Source: JAEULH01 sp034382075
GTDB lineage: Bacteria > Pseudomonadota > Alphaproteobacteria > Rhodospirillales > Defluviicoccaceae
Assembly (NCBI GenBank): GCA_034382075.1
Contig: JAXMOZ010000014.1
Location: 1-48,320 of the forward strand
Direction: 5' to 3'
Length of the DNA stretch: 48,320 bases
The position numbers and the translations under genes were made by a program. This document shows positions 1 through 9,218 of the stretch, piece after piece. Each line of letters begins with the position of its first letter. The first letter of the stretch is position 1. The notes under the pieces are model-generated. The model saw nothing but the letters and a program-made list of their open reading frames with translations, ran no database searches and was not told the origin of the DNA.

Positions 1-70
1 CCCGGCAGAACCAAGCGCGTGGACGCCGCAAGCATCGGCAGGGTTCTGCGGAGAGAAAATAGGGTCTTGA

Positions 71-379
71 TTACTTTTTCTTTCGAACCGTCTTCTTCGG
101 TTCTTCGGCCTTGGCGGTTTCCGCCTTCGCGCCGGCGGCGGCGCTGCGCGACTTGCTCCCCCGCTTCGGCGCGGCCTTGGCCGCCGGCTTTGCCGCTTCC
201 TCCGGCGCCGGCTGCGGCTTTGCCGCGGCGGAAGCCGGCCGAACCGCGGCGGCTTCTTCCGCCTCGATCTCGGCGGCGGCAAGCCGCCAGTGTTCGTCCG
301 CTCGACCATCCGGGCGGCCCTCGCGCTGCCATATCTCGTTGGCGCGCCGTTCGATCTTTCGTTGCCTGTCGTCGCTCAT
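71..379 (-). CDS. DUF2934 domain protein with Ala/Lys-rich tail
   Basis: A 102-residue cytoplasmic protein with no signal peptide. The first 40 or so residues fit the DUF2934 pattern (EIWQREGRPDGRADEHW followed by an acidic helix). The rest is low-complexity Ala, Pro, Glu and Lys ending in KKTVRKKK, which looks disordered and basic, so binding to nucleic acid or another polyanion is possible but not shown. The function of DUF2934 is not known. A purine-rich stretch, GGGGGAAA, lies a few bases upstream of the ATG. It is transcribed away from the next genes, so it is not part of their operon. Confidence 0.8.
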   Translation of the reverse strand: MSDDRQRKIERRANEIWQREGRPDGRADEHWRLAAAEIEAEEAAAVRPASAAAKPQPAPEEAAKPAAKAAPKRGSKSRSAAAGAKAETAKAEEPKKTVRKKK

Positions 380-797
380 GAAGCGTTTCCCCCGGAACCC
401 GTAGCAGGATTGGCTGATGGTGGGTGCTGGACGGGCCGGATGTTAGAGCAAGGCGCGGAGCGGTTCGACAGAAAAACTGCGCGCTTTCGCGGGCATCCGG
501 GCCCGGGTCCGGTTAGCAAAGCCGCTGTGTCGCGTGCTCCACCGCAAGCTCTCCGCTGTCCCGCTTCCGGCAAAGCAGGCGGTAGAAAACCATGCGGTTG
601 CGGCGGACGAACAGTTGGCGGAGGGGCTCTTCCGAACTCGAGCCTCCCGGCCGACGGGGTTGTGTGGTCCTCCCCGCCGTTTGCGGGGGTCGCGGGCGAT
701 CTCGCGGCAGGCGTGCATTTGCCTTGGGTTACACGGGGCCCCAGCCCATAATGGAGCCCGTTGCGGCGCTGCCGCATCGGGCGCGTCGGCAGGGGCC
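380..797. other. Intergenic region, nothing recognised
   Basis: About 418 bases between the divergent DUF2934 gene and the hydrogenase-like operon. It must hold promoters for both directions. I could not point to a convincing -35/-10 pair or an FNR-type site. Open frames running through it lack family signals and look like high-G+C artefacts. Confidence 0.4.
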
Positions 798-1958
<1,161 letters not shown>

Positions 1959-1960
1959 AC

Positions 1961-2434
1961 ATGGTCCTGGTGGAAGGCCTGGATGCGGTGCTGCGCGAGC
2001 ACCCCTTCTTCACCGAGTTCGACGAGCGCTACCGCGCTTTGGTGGCCGGCTGCGCCGCCAACCTGGTCGTTCCCGCCAACGCCTACGTCTACCGCGAGGG
2101 CGAGCCCGCGGACCACTTCTACCTGATCCGCACCGGCATGGTCGCGATCGAGGTGTTCGTCCCGGGCAAGGCGCCGATCATCGTCGAGACGCTCAGCAGC
2201 GGCGACCTGATGGGCTGGTCGTGGCTGGTGCCGCCGTTCCGCTGCAGCTTCGACGCCCGCGCGGTCGAGCTCACCCGGCTGATCTCGCTCGACGCCGCCT
2301 GCCTGCGCAGCAAGATGGAGCAGGACCCGGTCCTCGGCTACGAACTCTACAAGCGCTTTTCGCCGGTCATCGCCGCCCGGGTGGCGGCGGCGCGCAGGCA
2401 GATGATCGACATGTACGGGCATCCCGGGGGATGA
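1961..2434 (+). CDS. Stand-alone cyclic-nucleotide-binding-domain protein
   Basis: A 157-residue protein that is almost entirely one CRP/FNR-type cyclic nucleotide-binding beta-barrel. The hairpin YREGEPADHFYLIRTG is near residues 47-62, and a phosphate-binding-cassette-like segment (SGDLMGW to PPFRCSFDARA) follows around residues 80-105. It lacks the C-terminal winged-helix DNA-binding domain of CRP, so it is probably a sensor or regulatory subunit rather than a transcription factor. It starts two bases after the stop of the beta-like subunit with a GGGGGAGGG ribosome site, and its stop overlaps the ATG of the gamma-like subunit by four bases. Similar small proteins are known in group 3 hydrogenase operons of proteobacteria; ligand and role are not established here. 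Confidence 0.82.
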   Translation: MVLVEGLDAVLREHPFFTEFDERYRALVAGCAANLVVPANAYVYREGEPADHFYLIRTGMVAIEVFVPGKAPIIVETLSSGDLMGWSWLVPPFRCSFDARAVELTRLISLDAACLRSKMEQDPVLGYELYKRFSPVIAARVAAARRQMIDMYGHPGG

Positions 2435-3297
2435 GCACGGCGACCACCCGCCTCGCCGCCCAGCCGCAGCCGGCGGCCACCATGCTGCCGCGGCCGTTCA
2501 GGGTGGTGCGAATGCGCCGCGACCTGTCCGACACCTTCACCCTGGAGCTGACCGACGCCGTCGGTGGCAGGGCTTTTGCCTTCGCTCCCGGCCAGTTCAA
2601 CATGCTCTACGCCTTCGGCGCCGGCGAGGTGGCGATCAGCATCAGCGGCAATCCGGCGGCGCCGGAGCGCCTGGTCCACACGATCCGCGAGGTCGGCTCT
2701 GTGACGAGCACGCTCGCCGCCTGCAAGCCCGGGCAGACCATCGGCGTGCGCGGCCCCTTCGGCAGCGCCTGGCCCGTCGATGAGGCCGAAAATTGCGACG
2801 TGGTCATCGTCGCCGGCGGCATCGGCCTGGCACCGCTGCGCCCGGCCATCTACCGGATCCTTGCCAACCGCGAGCGTTACGGCCGCTTCGTCGTCCTCTA
2901 CGGCGCGCGGACGCCGCGCGACATCCTCTATCGACAGCAGCTTCAGCGCTGGAGCTCCAGGCTCGACACCTTCGTCGACGTCACCGTCGATCGCGCCGCC
3001 GGCGACTGGCGCGGCAACGTCGGCGTCGTCACCAAGCTGATCGGCCGTGGCGGCTTCTCGCCGGAGCACACCCTGGCGATGATCTGCGGGCCGGAGACGA
3101 TGATCCGCTTCGCCATCCAGGCGTTGGAAGATCGGGGCGTCGCGCCCGAGCGCATCTACTGCTCGCTGGAGCGCAACATGAAGTGCGCATTGGGCTTCTG
3201 CGGCCACTGCCAGTTTGCCGACCACTTCGTCTGCCGCGACGGGCCGGTGTTCCGCTTCGACACCATCGCTCCGGTCTTTGCGGTGCGGGAGCTTTGA
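2431..3297 (+). CDS. FAD/NAD(P)-binding hydrogenase gamma / AsrB-like subunit
   Basis: A 288-residue ferredoxin-NADP reductase-type protein, like the gamma subunit of sulfhydrogenase and AsrB. The N-terminal FAD domain has PGQFNMLY near residue 53. The NAD(P) domain has the nucleotide loop AGGIGLAPLRP near residues 129-139. The C-terminus carries a 2Fe-2S motif, C252-x4-C257-x2-C260-x7-C268. Expected role: hydride transfer between NAD(P)H and the iron-sulfur beta-like subunit. The start overlaps the preceding stop (ATGA), so translation is coupled. The usual next genes, the NiFe small and large subunits, are absent: the following gene lies on the other strand. Confidence 0.83.
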   Translation: MSTATTRLAAQPQPAATMLPRPFRVVRMRRDLSDTFTLELTDAVGGRAFAFAPGQFNMLYAFGAGEVAISISGNPAAPERLVHTIREVGSVTSTLAACKPGQTIGVRGPFGSAWPVDEAENCDVVIVAGGIGLAPLRPAIYRILANRERYGRFVVLYGARTPRDILYRQQLQRWSSRLDTFVDVTVDRAAGDWRGNVGVVTKLIGRGGFSPEHTLAMICGPETMIRFAIQALEDRGVAPERIYCSLERNMKCALGFCGHCQFADHFVCRDGPVFRFDTIAPVFAVREL

Positions 3298-3337
3298 GGG
3301 CACCCCGCGTCTTTCGCCGCACTCGGGCTCGAACCGG

Positions 3338-3423
3338 CGTCATCACGGGCCGCAGAACAACAGCCTGACAATCCAGTGCAGAGGGCAGTGAATGGCTTCG
3401 GAGGCTAACGCCTCCTCGCGATG
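3338..3423. repeat. Degenerate copy of palindromic repeat family A
   Basis: Both halves of family A can be recognised with many changes: GTCATC then CCGC and ATCCAGTG in the left half, and GGCTAACGCCTCCTCGC in the right half. It lies between convergent genes. It also contains a 6-bp stem with a TAAC loop (3400-3415, GGAGGC/GCCTCC) that could act as a weak terminator. Its decay suggests an old insertion. Confidence 0.6.
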
Positions 3424-3456
3424 TGCCGGCCCGATCAGCGAAGCTCGATCGTCTTT

Positions 3457-3708
3457 CTAGTACTGCTTCTGCTTCTCCATCCCGCCGTTTTTCTTCATGC
3501 CGGACTTCTGAGCTTGCTCCAGCTGCTGCATCGCCTTGTCGCGGCACTGCTGCCGGCGATCGGGATTGTCGAGCTGCTGACAATCGTTGAGCGCCTGCTC
3601 GTATTTTGCCTGAGGGGTGAGCTGCTCTTCAGCCATGGCGCCGGGAGCTGACATCCCGATCGCGAAAGCGGCTGCAACGACGGCAGACGTGATGGAAACC
3701 TTCGTCAT
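3457..3708 (-). CDS. Small secreted protein, Gln/Lys-rich, unknown function
   Basis: An 83-residue protein. The start at 3708 is preceded by a strong AGGAGAGG site and opens a clear Sec signal peptide (MTKVSITSAVVAAAF to AMA-EE). The mature part of about 56 residues is charged, with two cysteines (C44 and C57 in the precursor) that could form one disulfide in the periplasm, and it ends in a Lys/Gln/Met-rich tail. I recognise no family. It stands alone, convergent with the hydrogenase-like operon. Confidence 0.7.
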   Translation of the reverse strand: MTKVSITSAVVAAAFAIGMSAPGAMAEEQLTPQAKYEQALNDCQQLDNPDRRQQCRDKAMQQLEQAQKSGMKKNGGMEKQKQY

Positions 3709-3810
3709 GAATCCTCTCCTCATGGCCAGTTGGGTTGTCCCCATGGTCGGGCAGGGACGAAGCTTCCGCGACATCCTGAGATAGGCGGAGGGCGATAAAC
3801 GGTCAGCGCC

Positions 3811-4875
3811 TTACAGATATGTCGGCAGCACCGCCTCCAGCGGCGTCGGGGTGATGCCGAGGTCGGCGAGGCCGGGCAGGGCGCCGCTCAGCACGTTGTC
3901 GGTCTTGAGCAGTTCCACCTGGCCGCGGGTGAGCGGCGGCGTCGGCAGCATCTGCAGGAAGCTTCCCTGGACCTCGGCCAGGAAGAAGGGGATGGGGACG
4001 AGGGCGCGGCTCAGCTTCTTCAGCCGCAGCAGCATCTCCAGGAGTTCCTTGAAGCTGCGGACGTCGGGGCCGCCGAGCTCATAGGTCTGCCCGGCGGTGC
4101 CGTCGTCCTGAAGCAGCCTCACGATCGCGGCGGCGACGTCGTCGACGTAGACCGGCTGGAACCGGGTGGTCCCGCCGCCGATCAGCGGCAGCGCCGGCGA
4201 GATCTTGGCCATCGAGGCGAAGCGGTTGAAGAAGTCGTCCTCCGGACCGAAGACGATGCTCGGGCGGATGATGCTGGCTTCCGGGAACGCCTCGCGGACC
4301 GCCGCTTCGCCGGCGGCCTTGGTCCGGGCATAGCTCGAGCGCGACGATGCCGAGGCGCCGAGGGCGGAGGTGTGTACCAGCCGGCCGACGCCGGCGGCCT
4401 TGGCGGCCGCGGCAATGCGCCGGGCGCCCTCGACGTGGACCGAGGCGAAGGTTTGCTCGCCGTGCTCGTAGAGGATGCCGACCAGGTTGACGACGGCGGT
4501 CGACCCGGCGACGGCGGCGGCCACCGCCGCCTGGTCGCCGAGGCTGGCCATGACCGGCTCGACGCTGCCGCCGCCTGTCGCCGAAGGCACCTTCACCGAC
4601 TTCGGGTCGCGGGTCGCGAGCTTCACGGTGGCGCCGGCTTCGAGCAGACGGGCGACCAGGCGGCGGCCGATGAAGCCGGTGCCGCCGAAGATGGTGACGA
4701 CGAGCGGCTGCGCTTCGGCCACGGGCTCCTCTGCCGCTGCTGCCTCCGCCTCGACGGGGGCCGCCGGCGCCGGGCCTTCGTCCTCGGTTGCGGGCGCCGC
4801 CGGCGGGGCGGAGCCGGCGCGGGGCTTGCGCGTCTGGCGCCGCTTCGGCTTGGGCGCTGCGTCGTCTTCCGCCAT
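3811..4875 (-). CDS. NAD(P)H-binding NDUFA9-like / atypical SDR protein
   Basis: A 354-residue protein. After about 65 Ala/Pro/Glu-rich, probably disordered residues, a Rossmann fold begins with TIFGGTGFIGRRLVARLLEAG. This type is annotated as complex I NDUFA9-subunit family or NAD-dependent epimerase/dehydratase. The segment IRPSIVFGPEDDFFNRFA and a substrate-side region with LELLG-type helices follow. Family members bind NAD(P)H and may help complex I or quinone biosynthesis; the substrate here is unknown. The start at 4875 is chosen for its GGGAGGAG site. The open frame runs on upstream but overlaps the divergent dehydrogenase-like gene and has no family signal. Confidence 0.8.
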   Translation of the reverse strand: MAEDDAAPKPKRRQTRKPRAGSAPPAAPATEDEGPAPAAPVEAEAAAAEEPVAEAQPLVVTIFGGTGFIGRRLVARLLEAGATVKLATRDPKSVKVPSATGGGSVEPVMASLGDQAAVAAAVAGSTAVVNLVGILYEHGEQTFASVHVEGARRIAAAAKAAGVGRLVHTSALGASASSRSSYARTKAAGEAAVREAFPEASIIRPSIVFGPEDDFFNRFASMAKISPALPLIGGGTTRFQPVYVDDVAAAIVRLLQDDGTAGQTYELGGPDVRSFKELLEMLLRLKKLSRALVPIPFFLAEVQGSFLQMLPTPPLTRGQVELLKTDNVLSGALPGLADLGITPTPLEAVLPTYL

Positions 4876-5064
4876 CGTCTCCTCCCTGCGGTTCTTGGCA
4901 TTCGCAGGGCGAGCTTGGCGCAGAACGCCAGGCGGGGCAAGGCGGCGGAGAGGCGTTATAGAGGCTTGCGGGGCTCCGACGCCGCGGCCCGGCAGCGGCG
5001 CCAGCTGATCCGCGCGCCCGGGCAGGGCGTAGCCTCCACCACAGCTTGCGGATGAGGAGGCACC

Positions 5065-5799
5065 ATGCCCGCACCGATACTCGTTCTCGGCGGCTCCGGC
5101 GGTATCGGCGGCACGCTGGCCAAGAGGCTGGTCGAGGCCGGCCACGCGGTGCACCTGCTCGCCCGCGACCGGGCGCGGCTGGACGAGGCCGCAAGCCGCC
5201 TGGGCGGCGTCCCCTGCACCGTTTGCGACGTCACCGACACGGCTGCCCTGGCCGGCGCCGTCGGCGGCGTCGCCACCGCAAGCGGCGGCCTTTCCGGGCT
5301 CGCCTACTGCGTCGGCTCCATCGTGCTGAAGCCGCTGAAGCGGGTCACGGCGGACGACGTCGAAGCCGCCTTCCGTCTGAATGCGCTGGGGGCGCTGGTC
5401 GCGGTGCAGGCGGCAGAGGCGGCGCTCAGAGCCAGCCGGGGCAGCGTCGTGCTCTTCTCTACCGTGGCCGCCTCCGCCGGCTTTCCCAACCACGCCGCGA
5501 TCGCCATGGCCAAGGGCGCGGTCGAGGCGCTGACGCGCTCGCTCGCGGCCGATCTCGCGCCGGATGTGCGGGTCAACTGCGTCGCCCCGAGCCTGACCCG
5601 GACGCCGCTCGCGGCAAGCCTGACCGCGAGCGAGCCGGTGGCGAAGTCCATCGCCGCGCTGCATCCCTTGGGCCGCCTGGGCGAGGCCGACGACGTCGCT
5701 GCCGCCGCGGCCTTCCTCCTCGGCGAGGGCAGCGGCTGGATCACCGGGCAGGTGCTGGCGGTGGACGGCGGCCGCTCTTCAGTGCGAACCAAGGGCTGA
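5065..5799 (+). CDS. SDR-family protein lacking the catalytic Tyr
   Basis: A 244-residue protein with the short-chain dehydrogenase fold. The cofactor loop GGSGGIGG is at residues 9-16, the family's C-terminal VDGG is near residue 235, and PSLTRTPL follows strand 6. A GAGGAGG ribosome site precedes the ATG. The classical active site is not intact: counting back from Lys150, the Tyr of YxxxK is Ile146 (HAAIAMAK), and the usual catalytic Ser position is Thr133 (LFSTVA). The Lys and overall fold are kept. It may bind NAD(P)H without classical chemistry, or use another residue. A perfect 9-bp hairpin follows the stop. Confidence 0.82.
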   Translation: MPAPILVLGGSGGIGGTLAKRLVEAGHAVHLLARDRARLDEAASRLGGVPCTVCDVTDTAALAGAVGGVATASGGLSGLAYCVGSIVLKPLKRVTADDVEAAFRLNALGALVAVQAAEAALRASRGSVVLFSTVAASAGFPNHAAIAMAKGAVEALTRSLAADLAPDVRVNCVAPSLTRTPLAASLTASEPVAKSIAALHPLGRLGEADDVAAAAAFLLGEGSGWITGQVLAVDGGRSSVRTKG

Positions 5800-5800
5800 T

Positions 5801-5821
5801 GCCCGCGGCGCGGCCGCGGGC
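5801..5821. terminator. GC hairpin between convergent genes
   Basis: A perfect 9-bp stem, GCCCGCGGC/GCCGCGGGC, with a 3-base loop starts right after the stop of the SDR-like gene and seven bases from the stop of the convergent CDF gene. There is no T-run, so it would be a non-canonical or bidirectional terminator. Confidence 0.45.
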
Positions 5822-5827
5822 GCCGGG

Positions 5828-6811
5828 CTACTGAGCCAGCTCTTCAAGGCCGGCGAGATCGGGGACGGGGACGACCGCCACCCGGTGCAGCCGCCAGTGC
5901 AGGCCGCGGATGCTGGTCTCGGCATCGCGCACCCGGTGCGGATCGATCCGGTCCTGCTCGGCCTGGACGTAGACCGTGCCGACGAGGAACCGGCCCTCCT
6001 CGCGCAGCCGCACCCGGCCTTCGCGCACCCAGGGCAGCCCCTCCACCAGCGTCTTGACTTGGCGCGGCAGCGGGTCGAGCTCGGCGTCGTCCACCGTGCG
6101 CGGGACCTCGTCGATGAGGTCGCGCACCGCGGCGGCGGTGTGGCTGTAGCCGTCGTGGAGAACGTCGGCGGCGATGAACAGCGCCGCCGCGGCGTCGGCC
6201 CACCACCAGCCGAAGCCGATCCCGATGACGCCCACCGCCGCGGCAAGACCCGTCAGCCAGTCGGCCTTGTTCATCAGCGCGTCGGCCCAGAGCACCTTGT
6301 CGTGAAGGTCCTTCGCCAGGCGCATCTTCATCCGGCCGAAGATCACCGGCAAAACGACGCTGTATGCCAGCGCCGCCAACATCAGCCAGCCCAACCAGAC
6401 CGTCGTGCCGAACAGCTCGACGCTGCCGATGGTCGGGTGCTCGCCCCGGATCAGGGTGGTAGAAGCATCGACGACCAGGAACACTCCGATGCCGGCCAGC
6501 GCCACCGCGCTGACCAGGTAGGCGATCGACGTCGCGCGGATGTAGCCGAACGGGAACCGCGAGTTCGGCGGCCGGCGTTCGATCCAGGACGCGGCGAGGA
6601 AGGCGATCGGCGGGACGAAGCTGAGGAGGTCCTCGATCCAGGCGGTCTTCATCGCCTGCGAGTTGCCGAGGGTGAGGTAGATCGCCCCGACGATGCTGGT
6701 CAACGCCAGCAGCCAAAACCCCTGCAGCCTGCGGGCCTTGCGCATCGCCGCTTCCTGCGCTTCCGGCAGGCGGATGCCGGCAGGGGTGCTCAAGCGTGCC
6801 TCATTGCGCAT
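5828..6811 (-). CDS. Cation diffusion facilitator family transporter
   Basis: A 327-residue inner-membrane protein with about six hydrophobic segments and a cytoplasmic C-terminal domain, fitting the CDF family of divalent-metal efflux antiporters. Segment 2 has the acidic motif AWIEDLLSFVPP, and segment 5 has the metal-site-like HDKVLWADALMNKADW. I took the ATG at 6811, which overlaps the end of the upstream lipoprotein gene by 11 bases; a start at 6844 is possible. The overlap suggests an operon with the binding protein. Metal specificity cannot be told from sequence alone. Confidence 0.82.
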   Translation of the reverse strand: MRNEARLSTPAGIRLPEAQEAAMRKARRLQGFWLLALTSIVGAIYLTLGNSQAMKTAWIEDLLSFVPPIAFLAASWIERRPPNSRFPFGYIRATSIAYLVSAVALAGIGVFLVVDASTTLIRGEHPTIGSVELFGTTVWLGWLMLAALAYSVVLPVIFGRMKMRLAKDLHDKVLWADALMNKADWLTGLAAAVGVIGIGFGWWWADAAAALFIAADVLHDGYSHTAAAVRDLIDEVPRTVDDAELDPLPRQVKTLVEGLPWVREGRVRLREEGRFLVGTVYVQAEQDRIDPHRVRDAETSIRGLHWRLHRVAVVPVPDLAGLEELAQ

Positions 6812-7550
6812 GCTCGCCCAGCTTTGCCCCGGTGGTCGCCGCATGGGTTCTGAGGAAGCGTTCGAGCCGCATGATCCAGGCGTTCTCGCCGCGGGGAACG
6901 GCGATCACGTGCTCGCTTCGGTCGAGGACGATGCCGGTCGCGACCAGCCCGCGCCGCGCGATCTGCCAGTCGGGCAGGGCCGTCAGCCGCACGCCCTCGG
7001 CCTTCTCCGCCACCGGCACGCCGCTCTCGTCCGCAACCAGCCTGTTCGCGAGCAGCTCCGGGGCGACATGGACCGCAAGCCCGTCCAGCGCCTGCGGGAC
7101 CGGCGTGCCCGGGTCGGCGGCGACGACGATCGCCTCGCTGAAATAGGGGTAGGTCTGGCCGGCGCTGCCTTCGGCGGTCACGGCCTCCCTGGTGAAGCCG
7201 CCGATGGCAAGATCGGCCTCGCCGCGCTCCAGCGCCTCGAGCGCAACGAAGGCCGGCGCACGGCGCCATTCCACCGCAACGCCCAGCTCCCGGGCAAAGC
7301 CCTCGACCAGGTCCACCTCCGCGCCTCGGGGGACGCCGTCGTCTTCGACCACCACCCAGGGCACGTGATCGGCTGCGGCTGCGCGCAGGCGACCCTCGGC
7401 CAGCACCCGCGAGAGCGTCTCGTCCGGATCGCGGGGATAGTCGAGATCCTCGCAAGCCATAAGGCCCAAGCCGCCGAGGCTCAGCGTCATCAGCCGCGCC
7501 AGCCGGAGCAGGCGGCTGGGGAAACTGCAGAAGCAGACGACGATGCTCAT
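6801..7550 (-). CDS. Family 3 extracellular solute-binding lipoprotein
   Basis: A 249-residue protein. A basic N-terminus (SRLLRLAR), a short hydrophobic stretch and the lipobox LMAC predict a lipoprotein. The mature part has the bacterial solute-binding family 3 layout: GAEVDLVEGFARELGVAVEW, then ERGEADLAIGGFTREA, then FSEAIVV. These domains bind amino acids or similar small polar ligands. No ABC permease or ATPase gene is adjacent. Instead the gene overlaps a CDF transporter gene, so it may be a stand-alone sensor or scavenger. The start at 7550 has no clear ribosome site; the frame continues open antisense to rpoH but is not coding there. Confidence 0.72.
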   Translation of the reverse strand: MSIVVCFCSFPSRLLRLARLMTLSLGGLGLMACEDLDYPRDPDETLSRVLAEGRLRAAAADHVPWVVVEDDGVPRGAEVDLVEGFARELGVAVEWRRAPAFVALEALERGEADLAIGGFTREAVTAEGSAGQTYPYFSEAIVVAADPGTPVPQALDGLAVHVAPELLANRLVADESGVPVAEKAEGVRLTALPDWQIARRGLVATGIVLDRSEHVIAVPRGENAWIMRLERFLRTHAATTGAKLGEHAQ

Positions 7551-7784
7551 GCTGAAGATAACGGCGGGGACGGTGATCGGCTCCGTTGCCGCTGCCGAAA
7601 CCTGATGGCCCGGCGCGGGGCGCCGCCGGCCCGCGCGCTTCTCGCAAGCGCTTTGATCTACCGGCCTGCGGCGCGCGTAGCCTGAAGTGTCAGCACGCGC
7701 TGACGCGGAGGTTCGGGACCTCGCTCTCCTGCTGGCAGCAGTTCCCAAGGCCTCCGACAGCCACGTGGTCGGAAAGCGCACGCC

Positions 7785-8723
7785 ATGACCGACGACACCA
7801 AGACATACGCCGCAAACTTCAGCCCGGAGGGCAACCTCAGCCGCTACATGCGGCGGATCCGCACCTTCCCGCTGCTGAGCGCGGAGGAGGAGCAGAGCCT
7901 TTCGCGTCGGCTGGTCACGGACGGCGACCGCGCCGCCGCGGACGTCCTCGTCAACAGCCACCTCCGCCTCGCCGCCAAGATCGCCATGGGCTACCGCGGC
8001 TACGGCCTGCCGGTGGAGGAGCTGATCTCGGAGGCCAACGTCGGGCTGATGCAGGCGGTCCACCGGTTCGATCCGGAGCGCGGCTTCCGCCTCGCCACCT
8101 ACGCCATGTGGTGGATCCGCGCCGCCATCCAGGAATACATCCTGCAGTCGTGGTCGCTGGTGCGGCTCGGCACGACCGCCCAGCAGAAAAAGCTGTTCTT
8201 CAACCTTCGCAAGCTGAAGGGCGAACTCCGGGCGCTGGAAGAGGGCGACCTGTCGCCCGAGAACGTCCAGACCATCTCCGAGCGCCTCGGCGTTCCCGCA
8301 TCCGACGTCATCAGCATGAACCGCAGGCTCGCCGGGCCGGATCAGTCGCTCAACGCGCCGCTCCGTGAGGAAGGCGAGGGTGAGTGGCTGGAGTGGCTGG
8401 TCGACGCCGGCGAAAGCCAGGAGGTCGAGCTCGGCGCCCGCGAGGAGCGGTCGTTCCGTCGCACGCTCCTCTCCGGGGCCATGGACCGGCTGAGCCAGCG
8501 CGAGCGCGATATCGTCACCGAGCGGAGGCTGACGGAGAACCCGCTGACGCTCGAGCGACTGGCGAAGCGCTACGGCATCTCCCGCGAGCGGGTGCGCCAG
8601 ATCGAGGCCGGCGCCGTCGCCAAGCTGGCGCGCTCTGTCCGGGAGTCGGCGCGGCTGCCCAAGCCGGTGAAGGGTCCGGCGCCACGCCGCTGCCTCGGCC
8701 GCGAGCGCGCCCACGCCGCCTGA
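7785..8723 (+). CDS. rpoH: RNA polymerase heat-shock sigma factor RpoH
   Basis: A 312-residue sigma-32-type factor. It has region 2 with ELISEANVGLMQAVHRFDP and the -10 recognition helix ATYAMWWIRAAIQEYI. The RpoH box QKKLFFNLRKLK, specific to heat-shock sigmas, follows, then region 4 with the helix-turn-helix LAKRYGISRERVRQIE. It directs RNA polymerase to heat-shock promoters. The C-terminus has a basic extension of about 25 residues beyond region 4. The gene is divergent from the lipoprotein gene across about 230 bases. Many alphaproteobacteria have two rpoH paralogs, so this may not be the only one. Confidence 0.93.
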   Translation: MTDDTKTYAANFSPEGNLSRYMRRIRTFPLLSAEEEQSLSRRLVTDGDRAAADVLVNSHLRLAAKIAMGYRGYGLPVEELISEANVGLMQAVHRFDPERGFRLATYAMWWIRAAIQEYILQSWSLVRLGTTAQQKKLFFNLRKLKGELRALEEGDLSPENVQTISERLGVPASDVISMNRRLAGPDQSLNAPLREEGEGEWLEWLVDAGESQEVELGAREERSFRRTLLSGAMDRLSQRERDIVTERRLTENPLTLERLAKRYGISRERVRQIEAGAVAKLARSVRESARLPKPVKGPAPRRCLGRERAHAA

Positions 8724-8753
8724 TCCGGGCTCGGTCCAGCCGTCGTGACCGAG

Positions 8754-9200
8754 ATGGGCGCCATTGCCGCAGGCGCACACCTTGGCGGCGCGACGCTGAC
8801 CGCCGCGGTCTTCGGCGGCATGGTGTTCTTCGCCTTCGTCTACGCGCCGCTGGTCTTCACCAAGCTGCCCGCGGCGACCGCCGGCGGGTTCATCCGCGCC
8901 GTCTTTCCGGTCTACTACAAGGCGATGGGCGGAGCCTCGCTTGCGGCCGGAGCACTGCTTCTACCCCAAGGCGAGGCATTCGTCATGATCGCCACCGGAG
9001 CGCTGTTCTTCGCGGTGATGCTGCTGCTGATGCCGCGGATCAACGCCGCCCGCGACGCTTCCCTCGCCGCCGATGCGGAGCGCACGGCGCCTGCGGCGGC
9101 GAAGACATTCAGCCGTCTGCACCGCCTCAGCGTCGTGATCAACTTCGTGCAGATGCTGGCGGTGCTGATCGTTCTGCTGCGCCTGCTCGGGCGGGCCTGA
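8754..9200 (+). CDS. DUF4149 integral membrane protein
   Basis: About 148 residues with four hydrophobic helices (residues 8-30, 50-70, 75-95 and 125-145). The pattern FGGMVFFAFVYAPLVF at the first helix fits DUF4149, whose function is unknown. It follows rpoH closely and may be co-transcribed. The start may be the ATG at 8754 or a GTG at 8745; neither has a clear ribosome site. Confidence 0.75.
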   Translation: MGAIAAGAHLGGATLTAAVFGGMVFFAFVYAPLVFTKLPAATAGGFIRAVFPVYYKAMGGASLAAGALLLPQGEAFVMIATGALFFAVMLLLMPRINAARDASLAADAERTAPAAAKTFSRLHRLSVVINFVQMLAVLIVLLRLLGRA

Positions 9201-9203
9201 GCC

Positions 9204-9218
9204 CCGGCGTTCAGCCGG
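9204..9218. terminator. Small hairpin between convergent genes
   Basis: A 5-bp stem, CCGGC/GCCGG, with a GTTCA loop covers the convergent stops of the DUF4149 gene and the peptidase gene. It is short and has no T-run, so this is only a weak terminator candidate. Confidence 0.25.

Noticed and set aside
4876..5664. Upstream extension of the NDUFA9-like gene to 617 residues
   Set aside because: The extension overlaps the divergent SDR-like gene and is not protein-like; a strong ribosome site supports the start at 4875.
7551..8780. Upstream extension of the solute-binding lipoprotein gene to 659 residues
   Set aside because: The extra part is antisense to rpoH, and the lipoprotein signal would be buried in the middle of the protein.
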